A stretch of DNA of 64,000 nt from Allobosea sp. (GTDB lineage: Bacteria > Pseudomonadota > Alphaproteobacteria > Rhizobiales > Beijerinckiaceae): positions 186,001 to 250,000 of the forward strand of contig NZ_JAUYTP010000008.1 of NCBI RefSeq assembly GCF_030695125.1. The letters are read 5' to 3'. Both the position numbers and the translations under genes were made by a program. Below are positions 52,031 through 61,263 of the stretch, in pieces; within the stretch, counting starts at the first letter, position 1, and each line of letters begins with the position of its first letter. The notes beneath the pieces are model-generated. The model had not been told where the DNA came from. It searched no databases and saw only the letters and a program-made list of their open reading frames with translations.

Positions 52031-52054
52031 CGCATCGATCGAGGCATCGATGCG
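52031..52054. promoter_or_regulatory. Perfect 9-bp inverted repeat upstream of the autotransporter gene
   Basis: CGCATCGAT and ATCGATGCG are exact reverse complements around CGAGGC. It lies about 80-100 bases upstream of the autotransporter start and downstream of the patatin gene. It could be an operator or an RNA hairpin ending the patatin transcript; no T-run is present on the minus strand. Confidence 0.45.
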
Positions 52055-52113
52055 GCAGAAATGGCACGGATGAACCGTGATTACGTAAGGGCAATTAACT
52101 TACGGTTCGGAAC

Positions 52114-53025
52114 TTAATTCTGTCGATGAGCGCCGAATGCTGCTTCCAATCTGCGCTTGACCTCGTCTTTCACCGGCTCCGTCGCGTCCAGGATTGCCTT
52201 CGCCTTGAAGAAGTCGAGCCCGCCGATGCCGTCGGCTCCGGCGCGGATCAGGATGTCAGGGGGCTGGCGCTCGATCATGCGCTGCACGATCGTCCGCGTC
52301 AGGATCTGGCTGACGCCGAGCATGGCCTCCAGCGGGCTTGGAACGCGGGTCTCGCTGACCGTGGCGGGCGCGCTGGTGTCGACCGCCATGACAATACGGC
52401 CCGGCGCCATCAGCCGGTCATAGGGCAGCGGGTTGATCGCCCCGCCATCGATCAGCACGCGCCCCTCGATCACCACCGGCCGGATCAAGCCGGGAATGGC
52501 GAGCGAGGCCGCGACCGCCGGCGTCAGCGGGCCCCTGCTCAGGGCAACCTCGGCATGGAGATGATAATCGGTCGCCGTCGCCAGGAAGGGCATCTTCAGA
52601 TTCTCGAAACGGTCCGGCACGGCGTCCGGCCAGAACAGGTCGAGCATCCGCTCGCCATCGATCAGGACGGGGTTGCCGAGCCCGCGCATCAGGTCGGTAA
52701 ACTTGCCGACGCGGGCATCGAGCAGCCGCGCGATCACCTTGGCCCGGTCGCGGAAGGCCATGGTCACATGCTCGCGCAGCTCGCGGCCCGACAATCCGGC
52801 GGCATAGGCGGCGCCGATGATCGCGCCCATCGAGCAGCCGGCGATCAGGCTGGGCCGGACGCCGAGTTCGTCGAGCGCTTCCAGCACCGGGATATGGCTG
52901 AGGCCGCGTGCGCCGCCGGCCCCGAGCACGAGGGCGAGTTCGGGCTGGCCGGGCTGCGGCTGCGGCACCACGGCCCCTTCATGCGGCGTGATATCGGGAG
53001 GGCGGGGCTGGCGGCGCGGCATCAC
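52114..53025 (-). CDS. Patatin-like phospholipase
   Basis: A 303-residue lipid hydrolase of the RssA/patatin type. The oxyanion motif GAGGARGLSHI, the nucleophile in AGCSMGAIIG and the second dyad member in LIDGGAINPLP are complete. There is no signal peptide, so it should act in the cytoplasm or at the inner membrane. It is 24 bases beyond the stop of the dehalogenase-like gene, so the two may be cotranscribed. Confidence 0.93.
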   Translation of the reverse strand: MMPRRQPRPPDITPHEGAVVPQPQPGQPELALVLGAGGARGLSHIPVLEALDELGVRPSLIAGCSMGAIIGAAYAAGLSGRELREHVTMAFRDRAKVIARLLDARVGKFTDLMRGLGNPVLIDGERMLDLFWPDAVPDRFENLKMPFLATATDYHLHAEVALSRGPLTPAVAASLAIPGLIRPVVIEGRVLIDGGAINPLPYDRLMAPGRIVMAVDTSAPATVSETRVPSPLEAMLGVSQILTRTIVQRMIERQPPDILIRAGADGIGGLDFFKAKAILDATEPVKDEVKRRLEAAFGAHRQN

Positions 53026-53049
53026 CCGAATCTGGCCCTTCGCCCTGTT

Positions 53050-53964
53050 TCAGGCAATGGGTTGCGACAGGAAGGGCGCGAGCGCCGCCAGGGTCGCCTC
53101 CGGGTTCTCCTCGGGCAGGAAATGCCCGCTTTCGATCGCCTGTCCTTCCGCCTGGGGCGCGAAGGTCTCGCGCCAGGTCTCGAGCGGGCTCGCGCCCTTC
53201 GCCGGGATGCCGGCCTCGCCCCACAGGATCAAGGTCGGGCAGAGGATGCGGGTGCCCGCTGCGAGATCGATCCGGTCATGCTCGACATCGGTGGTCGCGC
53301 CGGCGCGATAGTCCTCGCAGGCGGCATGGATCCGGGCGGGGTCATTGAAGGACTCGCCATAGGCCTGCATCGCCAGCGGGTCGAACAGCGCGAGCGATTT
53401 CGCCCGCGTCCAGCTCGCGATGGTGTGGTCGAGCCAGCCCAGCGGATCGCCTTTGATCAGGTTCTCGGGCACCGGCTCGGGCTGGGCGAGGAACGTCCAG
53501 TGATAGACCTGCATGGCCCGGCCGGCATTCATGCCGTCCCACATCGAGACCGTCGGCAGGATGTCGAGCAGCGCCAGCCTCTCGACGCGGCCGGGGTGGT
53601 CCAGCGCCAGGCGGTAGGCGACGCGCGCGCCGCGGTCGTGGCCGACGACGGAAAAGCGCAGATGCCCGAGCGCCTGCATCACCGCGACGATGTCCTCGCC
53701 CATGGCGCGCTTGGTGTAGGTCTCGCGTCCACCGTCGCCATGCGGCGCCATCGACCAGCCATAGCCGCGCAGATCCGGGCATACCACGGTATGGGTCCTG
53801 GCCAGTTCGGCGGCGATCTTGTGCCATTCGGCATGGGTCTGCGGAAAGCCGTGGATCAGCACGACCGGCGGCCCCTCGCCGCCGACGCGGGCGAAGATCT
53901 TGCCGACCGGCCCGCTGATCCAGCGGCCGGTGAAGCCGGGGAAGAGGCTGTCGAGATTGCTCAT
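53050..53964 (-). CDS. Haloacetate dehalogenase-like alpha/beta hydrolase
   Basis: A 304-residue alpha/beta hydrolase. HGFPQTHAEWHKIA and CPDLRGYGWS shape the active site. The nucleophile is Asp in VVGHDRGARVAYRLALDHP, not Ser. The motif VYHWTFLAQPEPVPENLI, with the paired His-Trp, matches fluoroacetate/haloacetate dehalogenases, where it holds the halide. The final catalytic His is in ESGHFLPEENP. Epoxide hydrolase activity is an alternative. Its ATG overlaps the vapC stop as ATGA, an odd coupling of a toxin-antitoxin pair to a catabolic gene. Confidence 0.85.
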   Translation of the reverse strand: MSNLDSLFPGFTGRWISGPVGKIFARVGGEGPPVVLIHGFPQTHAEWHKIAAELARTHTVVCPDLRGYGWSMAPHGDGGRETYTKRAMGEDIVAVMQALGHLRFSVVGHDRGARVAYRLALDHPGRVERLALLDILPTVSMWDGMNAGRAMQVYHWTFLAQPEPVPENLIKGDPLGWLDHTIASWTRAKSLALFDPLAMQAYGESFNDPARIHAACEDYRAGATTDVEHDRIDLAAGTRILCPTLILWGEAGIPAKGASPLETWRETFAPQAEGQAIESGHFLPEENPEATLAALAPFLSQPIA

Positions 53965-54383
53965 GGGTGGGCTCCGGTCGCGGCAGCCGAGACGATGTCG
54001 GTGTGGATGAAATCGCTCCCCTTGTAGAGCAGCGGTGCATTCAGCGATTTGGCGAGTGCGTAGGAGAAGCAGTCGCCGAGATTGAGCCTCGCCGGGTGGC
54101 GGCCCTTGCCGAAGCGCAGGAAGGCTTCGCTGGCCAAAGCCGATTGTTCTGTATCGACAGGCAGCTGTTCGATGGCCAAGGTCTGCAGCGCAGCCGCTAG
54201 CCCTGCCACGCTCAGGTTCGCGATCCGCGATGACAGGACCATGAACGTCTCGACGAAGGTTACGCTCGAGCAGTAGCTGATCGGCCTCGCATCGAGGAGA
54301 TCGGCTAGGACCGAGGCCCCGGCCTCCTCGGTCAGGATCGCGACGATCGCGGAGCTGTCGACGACGAGGGGGCCTTGCGTCAC
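53961..54383 (-). CDS. vapC: VapC-type PIN-domain toxin
   Basis: A 140-residue PIN-domain ribonuclease. Acidic metal ligands are in VVDSSAIVAIL, SVTFVETFMVL, LNLGDCFSYALAK and LYKGSDFIHTDI, the classic four positions, so it should be active on RNA. Its ATG overlaps the vapB stop (ATGA) and its stop overlaps the dehalogenase start (ATGA). Confidence 0.93.
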   Translation of the reverse strand: MTQGPLVVDSSAIVAILTEEAGASVLADLLDARPISYCSSVTFVETFMVLSSRIANLSVAGLAAALQTLAIEQLPVDTEQSALASEAFLRFGKGRHPARLNLGDCFSYALAKSLNAPLLYKGSDFIHTDIVSAAATGAHP

Positions 54384-54643
54384 GAAGGCAGGCCGGTCTC
54401 GTCGTAGCCGATGATCTCGTCATCCGTCCGCGGATCGTCGATCCGGTTGGCCCGAAACTCGGCAAGGATCGCTTCAAGGCGGGCCCTGTCCACAGAACCG
54501 GATCGCCGCTGCTGCGCAGCGGGCAGCCTCGCCAATCGTTCTTCCGCTGCGATCGCGACAGCCTCGGCGATCGTCTCGCCGGTGCGGCTCGCGAGTTCGC
54601 GCACGACGCGATCGGCGCGGTCGTTCTTGATCATCAGCACCAT
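54380..54643 (-). CDS. vapB: VapB-type antitoxin
   Basis: An 87-residue antitoxin of the plasmid-stability/Rv0623-like type. The N-terminal part (RADRVVRELASRTGETIAEAVAIAAEERL) is a ribbon-helix-helix fold and the C-terminus is acidic (DDPRTDDEIIGYDE), suited to wrapping VapC. GGAGG precedes ATG 54643 by a short gap; an ATG three codons later is possible. Upstream lie AT-rich promoter-like sequences (TATATAAC, CTATACTGG) which it probably autoregulates. Confidence 0.9.
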   Translation of the reverse strand: MVLMIKNDRADRVVRELASRTGETIAEAVAIAAEERLARLPAAQQRRSGSVDRARLEAILAEFRANRIDDPRTDDEIIGYDETGLPS

Positions 54644-54702
54644 GCTCGCCTCCAGTATAGATCGAGCCTCGTACCGTTATATAAGCCGTCGCGCCTTGCT
54701 TG

Positions 54703-55983
54703 TCAGCCTTCGCGCTCGCGCTTGACCGCCTGCCAGCCGATGTCGCGGCGGCAGAAGCCCTCGGGCCAGTCGATCGCGTCGACGCCGCGATAGGCGCGCG
54801 CCTGCGCCTCGCTCACCGTCTTGCCCAGCCCCACGACATTGAGCACGCGCCCGCCGCTGGCGACGATGTCGGTCGCGGTCTGCTTCGTGCCGGCATGGAA
54901 GACGAGCACATCATCGAGTGCCGCCGCCTTGTCGATGTCCTTGATGACGCTCCCGGTCTCCGGCTTGGCCGGATAGCCACGCGCGGCCAGCACCACCGTC
55001 AGCGCGGCCTCGTCCGACCAGCGCAGTGTGATGTTGTCGAGCACGCCGTCGCAGGCGGCGAGCAACGCCGGCACGATGTCGCTCTTCAGCCGCGGCATCA
55101 GCACCTCGCATTCGGGATCGCCGAAGCGGACATTGTATTCGATCAGCTTGGGGCCCTGCGCGGTGATCATCAGCCCGGCATAGAGAATCCCCTGAAAGGG
55201 CGAGCCCCGCTTGGTCATGCCCGCGAGCGTGGGCATGATGATCTCCGCCATGACCTGGGCTTCGAGAGCCTTTGTCATCACCGGAGCGGGCGAATAGGCG
55301 CCCATGCCGCCGGTATTGGGGCCGGTGTCGCCGTCGCCGACGCGCTTATGGTCCTGCGCCGAGGCCAGCGGCAGGGCATGTGTCCCGTCGCAGAGCGCGA
55401 AGAAGCTCGCCTCCTCGCCGATCATCCACTCCTCGATGACGACCTCGGCACCGGCGGCGCCGAGCCCGCCGGAGAACATCATCTCGATGGCCTCATTGGC
55501 CTCATCGAGCGTCTCCGCCATCACCACGCCCTTGCCGGCGGCGAGGCCATCGGCCTTGATCACGATCGGCGCGCCCTGGGACGCGACATAGGCCTTGGCA
55601 GACGCCGCATCGGCAAAGCGTCCGAAGCCGGCGGTCGGAATGCCGAACTCGGCGCAGAGCTCCTTGGTGAAGGCCTTCGAGCCTTCGAGCTGGGCTGCCG
55701 CCTTCGAAGGACCGAACACCTTGAGGCCGGCCGCCACGAGATCGTCGGCAAGGCCGGCGACCAGCGGCCCCTCGGGTCCGACGACGACCAGCCCGATGCC
55801 CTGCAGCTTGCAGAAGGACGCAACCGCGCCATGGTCGGCGATGTCGAGCACGACATTCTCGCCGCATTGCGCCGTGCCGGGGTTGCCCGGCGCGATGAAG
55901 AGCCGGTCGCAGAGCGGCGAGGCCGAGATGGCCCAGGCCAGCGCATGCTCGCGGCCGCCCGAACCGATCAGAAGAATCTTCAT
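54703..55983 (-). CDS. purD: Phosphoribosylamine-glycine ligase PurD
   Basis: A 426-residue ATP-grasp ligase for the second step of purine synthesis. [17 protein letters not shown] fixes the start at ATG 55983, with GGAG upstream. [24 protein letters not shown] and the metal-binding [17 protein letters not shown] motif follow. It is divergent from xseA, and a palindromic repeat fills part of the gap. Confidence 0.97.
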   Translation of the reverse strand: MKILLIGSGGREHALAWAISASPLCDRLFIAPGNPGTAQCGENVVLDIADHGAVASFCKLQGIGLVVVGPEGPLVAGLADDLVAAGLKVFGPSKAAAQLEGSKAFTKELCAEFGIPTAGFGRFADAASAKAYVASQGAPIVIKADGLAAGKGVVMAETLDEANEAIEMMFSGGLGAAGAEVVIEEWMIGEEASFFALCDGTHALPLASAQDHKRVGDGDTGPNTGGMGAYSPAPVMTKALEAQVMAEIIMPTLAGMTKRGSPFQGILYAGLMITAQGPKLIEYNVRFGDPECEVLMPRLKSDIVPALLAACDGVLDNITLRWSDEAALTVVLAARGYPAKPETGSVIKDIDKAAALDDVLVFHAGTKQTATDIVASGGRVLNVVGLGKTVSEAQARAYRGVDAIDWPEGFCRRDIGWQAVKREREG

Positions 55984-56013
55984 CGTCGTCTCCTTGGACA
56001 CCCGTCCACCCTC

Positions 56014-56106
56014 GTCATCCCGGGCGAGCGAAGCGAGACCCGGGATCCATTCCGGAACGGGTCAGGCATGGATCCCGGATCTCCGCTGCGCTGCGTCCGG
56101 GATGAC
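56014..56106. repeat. Dispersed intergenic palindromic repeat, family A (copy 4)
   Basis: It begins GTCATCCCGGGCGAGCGAAG and ends GTCCGGGATGAC. CCGGGATCCATTCC is mirrored by ATGGATCCCGG. It lies between divergent purD and xseA. Confidence 0.85.
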
Positions 56107-56195
56107 CCGTAGGGCGACGCTCGCCGCGATGCTGGGGCGGCAATAGCCGCCGCGCGGCGCGACGGCAACGCTTCTGCGCCCGCTCCGGTGCCGCT

Positions 56196-57797
56196 ATGGT
56201 CGCGGCCATGGACAGCGAATCGCCAAAGCCCGTCGGCAACACCCCTGAATGGTCGGTCTCGGATCTGTCGGGCGCGCTCAAGCGCACGCTGGAGGACGCT
56301 TTCGGCTTCGTGCGCGTGCGCGGCGAGATTTCGGGCTATCGCGGCCCGGTCGGCTCGGGCCATGTCTATTTCTCGCTGAAGGACACCAACGCCAAGATCG
56401 ACGCGGTGATCTGGAAGGGCGTCTTCGGGCGGCTGAAGACGAAGCCGCAGGAAGGCCTGGAGGTCATCGCGACCGGCAAGATCACCACCTTCGCCGGCAA
56501 GTCGAGCTACCAGATCATCATCGATTCGATCGAGCCCGCCGGCATCGGCGCGCTGATGGCGCTGCTCGAGGAGCGCCGCAAGCGGCTGGCCGCCGAGGGG
56601 CTGTTTGCGGAGGAGCGCAAGCAGCTCATCCCCTATCTGCCCCGCGTCATCGGCGTCGTCACCTCGCCGACCGGCGCCGTCATCCGCGATATCCTGCACC
56701 GGCTGGAGGATCGCTTTCCCCGCCATGTCCTGGTCTGGCCGGTGCGGGTGCAGGGCGAGACCAGCGCGGCCGAGGTCGCCGCCGCCATCGCCGGCTTCAA
56801 CGCCCTGCCGGAAGGTGGGCGCATCCCACGGCCGGACGTCATCATCGTCGCCCGCGGCGGCGGCTCGCTCGAAGACCTGATGGGCTTCAACGAGGAGATC
56901 GTGGTGCGCGCCACAGCCGCCTCGCTGATCCCGCTGGTCTCCGCCGTCGGCCACGAGACCGACGTCACCCTGATCGACCATGCCGCCGATCTGCGCGCAC
57001 CCACGCCGACGGGTGCGGCCGAAAAGGTCGTGCCGGTGCGCGCCGAGCTGATGAGCCTCGTCGCCGATCTTTCGCGCCGCCAGGCCGGAGCGATGCGCCG
57101 CCTGTCCGACCGCAGGCGCAGCGATCTGCGCGCGCTCGCCCGCGCCTTGCCGGGGCCGGAAGCCGTGCTGTCGGGTCCGCGCCAGCGGCTCGACCTTGCC
57201 GCGACACGGCTCGCGCCGGCCCTGGCGCGCAATGCCCGCGTGCATGAGCAGCAACTGGCGCTGGCGTCGCAGCGGCTCGCCCGCCAGTCGCCTCTGGCGC
57301 GGCTCGCGGGCTTCTCGGCCCGGCTCGACGGCCTGTCGAAGCGCCTCCTGGCCGGGCGGGACGCTCTCCTGCGGGCGCAGAGGGAGCGGGTCGGTCGCGC
57401 CTTCGAGCGCGTCGCCGATCTCGATCAGCGTGCAGCCCGCGCCCTGGCGCGCAGTGTCGCGCAGCGCGGTGAGCGCTTGCCCGCTATCGAGGCGAGGCTG
57501 GCGCGCGCCTTCGCCCAGCTCGTCGCGCGTCGGCGCGATCGTCTGCGGTCATCGACCTCCCTGCTGGCCTCGCTCGGGCCAGAGGCGGTCCTGGCGCGTG
57601 GCTATGCGCTGGTTCGCGATGACGCTGGCATGCTCGTGCGCGAGATCGGTCAGGCGCGGCCCGGTCAGGCTCTCAGCGTGCAGGTCGGCGACGGACGCTT
57701 CGGGGTCGTGGTGGCGGGTTCGGGAGAGGGGCCGCCGCGATCGTCGCGACCGCCGCGGCGGAACATGCCCAAGGCCGGTCAGGGCGACCTGTTCTGA
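56196..57797 (+). CDS. xseA: Exodeoxyribonuclease VII large subunit
   Basis: A 533-residue large subunit of ExoVII, a single-strand exonuclease. The N-terminal OB fold ([27 protein letters not shown]) precedes the catalytic part ([48 protein letters not shown]) and a long Arg/Ala-rich coiled coil. The C-terminal motif [11 protein letters not shown] closes it. A second ATG at 56208 is an equally good start, as neither has a clear ribosome-binding site. xseB is not adjacent. Confidence 0.95.
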   Translation: MVAAMDSESPKPVGNTPEWSVSDLSGALKRTLEDAFGFVRVRGEISGYRGPVGSGHVYFSLKDTNAKIDAVIWKGVFGRLKTKPQEGLEVIATGKITTFAGKSSYQIIIDSIEPAGIGALMALLEERRKRLAAEGLFAEERKQLIPYLPRVIGVVTSPTGAVIRDILHRLEDRFPRHVLVWPVRVQGETSAAEVAAAIAGFNALPEGGRIPRPDVIIVARGGGSLEDLMGFNEEIVVRATAASLIPLVSAVGHETDVTLIDHAADLRAPTPTGAAEKVVPVRAELMSLVADLSRRQAGAMRRLSDRRRSDLRALARALPGPEAVLSGPRQRLDLAATRLAPALARNARVHEQQLALASQRLARQSPLARLAGFSARLDGLSKRLLAGRDALLRAQRERVGRAFERVADLDQRAARALARSVAQRGERLPAIEARLARAFAQLVARRRDRLRSSTSLLASLGPEAVLARGYALVRDDAGMLVREIGQARPGQALSVQVGDGRFGVVVAGSGEGPPRSSRPPRRNMPKAGQGDLF

Positions 57798-57806
57798 ACG
57801 GGGGCT

Positions 57807-58649
57807 TCAGAGCCCCTTCAGAAACGCCTTGACCCGCGCGATCGCATCCTCGCGCGCGGCCGGATTGGTGCCGACGGTGGCCTTGCCGGTTCCGGTCGCG
57901 GAATAGGCGATGTCGCTGCGCTCCTTCACCTCGCGGCGCGGATGGTCGAAATCATGCAGGGCGCCGGGATAGATCACCAGGTCGATCGCCTCGCCACGCG
58001 TCCGGGCGGCCTTGGTGAGGAAATCGCAGGGCGCTGCGGGGGTCCAGTCGTCGAGATCCCCGATCAGCATCAGCAATGGCAGGCGGGCGGCGAAACTGCC
58101 CGATTCCAGCTGTCCGCGGCAGCCCGGATAGAAGGCGATCGCGCGCGCGAAATCGGGCCGTTCGTCGGCAGGCCGCCGGTCCTTGCGAATGGCGGCCAGA
58201 ACTGTCGAGCCGCCGCCAGACCAGCCGAGCAGGGCGATCCGGTCGGGACGGATATCGCCGCGGGTCTGCAGCCAATGGCGCGCGGCCGCCGCATCGGCGA
58301 CGCGCTCGCGGCTCGGCCGGACCGTCAGTTCCTTCACGCCGCATTGCGAGCCGAGTTTGCGTGAGCCGAAGCTGTCGGGCATCAGCACGAGGAAACCGTC
58401 CTCTGCCAGGCGTTCGCCCCAGTCGGAGTGCCGCAGCGAGAGCCTGCCATTGTCGCGCCACAGCCCGCCGCAGCCATGCAGCGCGACGACCGCGCGAAAC
58501 GGGCCCGGACCCTTGGGGCGATAGAGCACGGCATCGAGATCGCCGTCATAGCTCGGCAGGCGCACGCGCTCGTAGCCGCCGGCCAGGGCAGCATGCGTCA
58601 GAAGCGCCAGCCCCGTCAGGACCAGGGCGAAGCGTGCGAGGGTTGGCAT
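57807..58649 (-). CDS. Secreted dienelactone-hydrolase-like protein
   Basis: About 280 residues. Starting at ATG 58649 gives a good signal peptide (MPTLARFALVLTGLALLTHA, cleavage near AALAGG); ATG 58664 and GTG 58685 are longer options. The alpha/beta hydrolase core shows VALHGCGGLW, the nucleophile in ALLGWSGGGSTVL, an Asp in IGDLDDWTPA and the catalytic His in GALHDFDHP. A nucleophilic Ser replaces the Cys of true dienelactone hydrolases. The substrate is unknown. It is convergent with xseA. Confidence 0.83.
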   Translation of the reverse strand: MPTLARFALVLTGLALLTHAALAGGYERVRLPSYDGDLDAVLYRPKGPGPFRAVVALHGCGGLWRDNGRLSLRHSDWGERLAEDGFLVLMPDSFGSRKLGSQCGVKELTVRPSRERVADAAAARHWLQTRGDIRPDRIALLGWSGGGSTVLAAIRKDRRPADERPDFARAIAFYPGCRGQLESGSFAARLPLLMLIGDLDDWTPAAPCDFLTKAARTRGEAIDLVIYPGALHDFDHPRREVKERSDIAYSATGTGKATVGTNPAAREDAIARVKAFLKGL

Positions 58650-58741
58650 CACGAAGCTGGACATCGTCGGCAGGAGCGCTATCACGAAGCGCCGATTATC
58701 GCGACAAACCTCTCATCGATCAACGTTTTAGATATATCATC

Positions 58742-58963
58742 ATGAACATCAGCGAACGCCCCCCGGTGCCGGGGCCGGAAGCCGCGCTCGACTACGGCCA
58801 TGGCGAGTTCCGCGTCGTGCGCCCCGGCGCCTTCGTGCGCTGCGCCGTCACCGGCGCGCCGATCCGGATCGAGGATCTGCGCTACTGGTCGGTCGATTGG
58901 CAGGAGGCCTATGCCTCGCCCGAGGCCGTCCAGCTAAGGCTGCGCCGGGCCGGCCGCGCCTGA
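58742..58963 (+). CDS. DUF2093 protein
   Basis: A 73-residue protein with HGEFRVVRPGAFVRCAVTG and IRIEDLRYWSVDWQEAYASPE, the DUF2093 signature. The family is small and found in Hyphomicrobiales, with no known function. Its last 30 bases overlap the 3' end of lpxK on the other strand. Confidence 0.88.
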   Translation: MNISERPPVPGPEAALDYGHGEFRVVRPGAFVRCAVTGAPIRIEDLRYWSVDWQEAYASPEAVQLRLRRAGRA

Positions 58964-59959
58964 GCCGCCGGGCATCGCGGCTGCGACCAGCGCGCCGATC
59001 CGGTCGCGCTCTTCGAAGACGAGCCTCACCGGCACGGGCACGAGCCGGCTGCGCTCGGCATCGGGCCAAAGCGGCGACAGCTTGACCATGTCCTTTTCCG
59101 TGGTCGCGACCAGGCTGTCATAGAGCTGCGCCTCCGCCACGATCGCCAGCACATCGTCTCGGGTGTAGGCATGGTGATCGCCGAAGATGCGCTCCGCCAC
59201 GATCCGCGCCCCGGTCTCGCGCAGGGTCGCGGCAAATTTCTCCGGCCGGCCGATCCCGGAAACGGCCAGGACCGCCTGGTCTGTCAGGCGAGACACCGCG
59301 TCGGGCGCGGTTTCGAGCCTGGCCTGCACGGTCGCGATGCCGCGCGCCTGCGCCTGAGCCGCCACCGCTGCGCCCGCCGCGCCTCCCCCGATCACGAGCA
59401 CGGCATCGGTTGCGCCCAACTGCCCGTCGAGCGGTGCGCGCAGCGGGCCCGCCGGCAGGCAGTGGCCATTCCCGACGCCCGACGCCCCATCGACGACGGC
59501 GATCCGCAGCCGCTTGGCGAGCGCCGGGTTCTGCAGCCCGTCATCCATCACGATCACGCGCGCGCCGAGCGCCTTGGCCAAGGCGGCGCCGGCGCGCCGG
59601 TCGCGCGCCACCACCGTCCGCACATGTCGCGCCATCAGCAGCGGCTCGTCGCCGACAGCGTGCGCGGCGTGATGGGAGGCGTGAACTTCGACCGGCCCGC
59701 GCAGCGTGCCGCCATAGCCGCGCATCAGCACGAAGGGGTTGTCGCCGCGGCGGGCCAGAAGCTCGGCCAGCGCGATCGCGGTCGGCGTCTTGCCGGCCCC
59801 GCCCGCGACGAAATTGCCGACGCAGATCACCGGGATGCCGGGGTCGTTGCCCGCGGCCTGCATCCGCCGCAGCGTGATCGCGCCATAGAGCCAGCCGAGC
59901 GGCGCCAGAAGCCAGGCGAGCGCGCCGGCAGGCCGCCACCAGAAGGCGGGTGCGCGCAT
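58934..59959 (-). CDS. lpxK: Tetraacyldisaccharide 4'-kinase LpxK
   Basis: A 341-residue inner-membrane kinase that phosphorylates the lipid A disaccharide. An N-terminal hydrophobic anchor (ALAWLLAPLGWLYGAI) precedes the P-loop VGNFVAGGAGKTPTAIAL, with later motifs RGYGG, VIMDDGLQNP and FGDHHAYTRDD. Its ATG overlaps the kdtA stop by one base (TGATG). Confidence 0.95.
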   Translation of the reverse strand: MRAPAFWWRPAGALAWLLAPLGWLYGAITLRRMQAAGNDPGIPVICVGNFVAGGAGKTPTAIALAELLARRGDNPFVLMRGYGGTLRGPVEVHASHHAAHAVGDEPLLMARHVRTVVARDRRAGAALAKALGARVIVMDDGLQNPALAKRLRIAVVDGASGVGNGHCLPAGPLRAPLDGQLGATDAVLVIGGGAAGAAVAAQAQARGIATVQARLETAPDAVSRLTDQAVLAVSGIGRPEKFAATLRETGARIVAERIFGDHHAYTRDDVLAIVAEAQLYDSLVATTEKDMVKLSPLWPDAERSRLVPVPVRLVFEERDRIGALVAAAMPGGSGAAGPAQP

Positions 59960-61263
59960 CAGGCGGCGCCGTCGCGCTGACCCAGCGCGATCCGCATCAG
60001 CAGTGGCTCCAGCGCCTGGATCGTCCGGTTCAGCGCCCCGCCGAGCTCGGCGCTGGTCTGGGCGGCGGCGCGGGCGGCCTGCCGGGCGCTGGCCGGGTCG
60101 CTGAGCCAGCGGTGCACGGCGCCCGCCAGCCCCTGCGCATCGGCGACCTCGCGCGCACCGCCATCCTTGTCGAAGGCGGCGAAGATCTCGGCATTGTTGT
60201 GAACGAAGGGGCCGTGCAGCAGCGCGCAGCCGAGCTTGGCGGGCTCGATCGGGTTGTGCCCTCCGATCATCGGCACCAGCGAGCCGCCGAGATAGGCCAC
60301 CTGCGACAGCCGGTAGAACAGGCCGAGTTCATTGACCGTGTCGGCGATGTAGAGCTCGATCTCGCGCTCCGGCAGCTGTCCCGTGGCGCGTCGCGCGACA
60401 GCGATGCCATTGGCCAGCGCCAGGGCCTCGATTTCGTCGCCGCGCTGCGGATGGCGCGGCGCGATGATCGTCAGCAGCTTCGGCAGATAGGGTTTGATCC
60501 CCAGATGCGCGGCGATGACCTGCTCGTCCTCGCCGGGATGCGTGCTGGCTGCGACCCAGACCGGCCGCCCGGTCGTCAGCCCGTCGAGGATCGCCAGCGT
60601 GTCGGCATCGGCCGGCGGGGCGGGCACGTCGAATTTCAGGTTGCCGGCGACGCTGACGCGCGGGGCGCCGAGCTGCGCCAGCCGCTCGGCATCGCCCTGC
60701 GACTGGGCGAGGCAGGAGTTGAAGCAGGAGAGCAGGAAGCGGGAGGTCCGCGGCGCCTTGTACCAGCGCGCGAAGGAGCGCTCCGACATGCGCGCATTGA
60801 CCAGCACCAGCGGCACCTCGCGCTTGCGCGCCTCGATCAGCAGATTGGGCCAGATTTCCGACTCGCAGATCAGCCCGAGCGAGGGCCGCCAGTAGTCGAG
60901 GAAGCGGCGCATGTAGCGCGGTACGTCGAGCGGCAGATACTGGTGGATCACGCCGGCCGGCAGTCGCGCCGCCAGCAGCTTGGCCGAGGTCACGGTGCCG
61001 GAGGTCACCAGCACGGTCAGCCCGCGCTTCTGCAGCCGCGCGACCAGCGGCAGCAGCGTCACCGTCTCGCCGACGCTGGCTCCATGCAGCCAGACGAGCG
61101 GCCGGTCGGGCCGTCTGACGCCGGGATAGCCGCGCCGTTCGGCCAGCCGCGTCGGGTCTTCCTTGCCGCGCCGTCGCCGCCAGACGAGGAGCCCCGCGGC
61201 AGCCGGCTCGAACAGGCCCGTCAGCAGCCGGTAGCTCGTGAGGATCGGGCCCTTGCCGCTCAT
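59959..61263 (-). CDS. waaA: 3-deoxy-D-manno-octulosonic acid transferase (Kdo transferase)
   Basis: A 434-residue GT30 glycosyltransferase that adds Kdo to lipid A. WLHGASVGETVTLLPL with the catalytic Glu, VTSGTVTSAKLL, SEIWPNLL and the C-terminal GGSLVPMIGGHNPIEPAKLG are diagnostic. Its ATG overlaps the stop of the acyltransferase-like gene (ATGA). It is part of a compact lipid A operon. Confidence 0.95.
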   Translation of the reverse strand: MSGKGPILTSYRLLTGLFEPAAAGLLVWRRRRGKEDPTRLAERRGYPGVRRPDRPLVWLHGASVGETVTLLPLVARLQKRGLTVLVTSGTVTSAKLLAARLPAGVIHQYLPLDVPRYMRRFLDYWRPSLGLICESEIWPNLLIEARKREVPLVLVNARMSERSFARWYKAPRTSRFLLSCFNSCLAQSQGDAERLAQLGAPRVSVAGNLKFDVPAPPADADTLAILDGLTTGRPVWVAASTHPGEDEQVIAAHLGIKPYLPKLLTIIAPRHPQRGDEIEALALANGIAVARRATGQLPEREIELYIADTVNELGLFYRLSQVAYLGGSLVPMIGGHNPIEPAKLGCALLHGPFVHNNAEIFAAFDKDGGAREVADAQGLAGAVHRWLSDPASARQAARAAAQTSAELGGALNRTIQALEPLLMRIALGQRDGAA

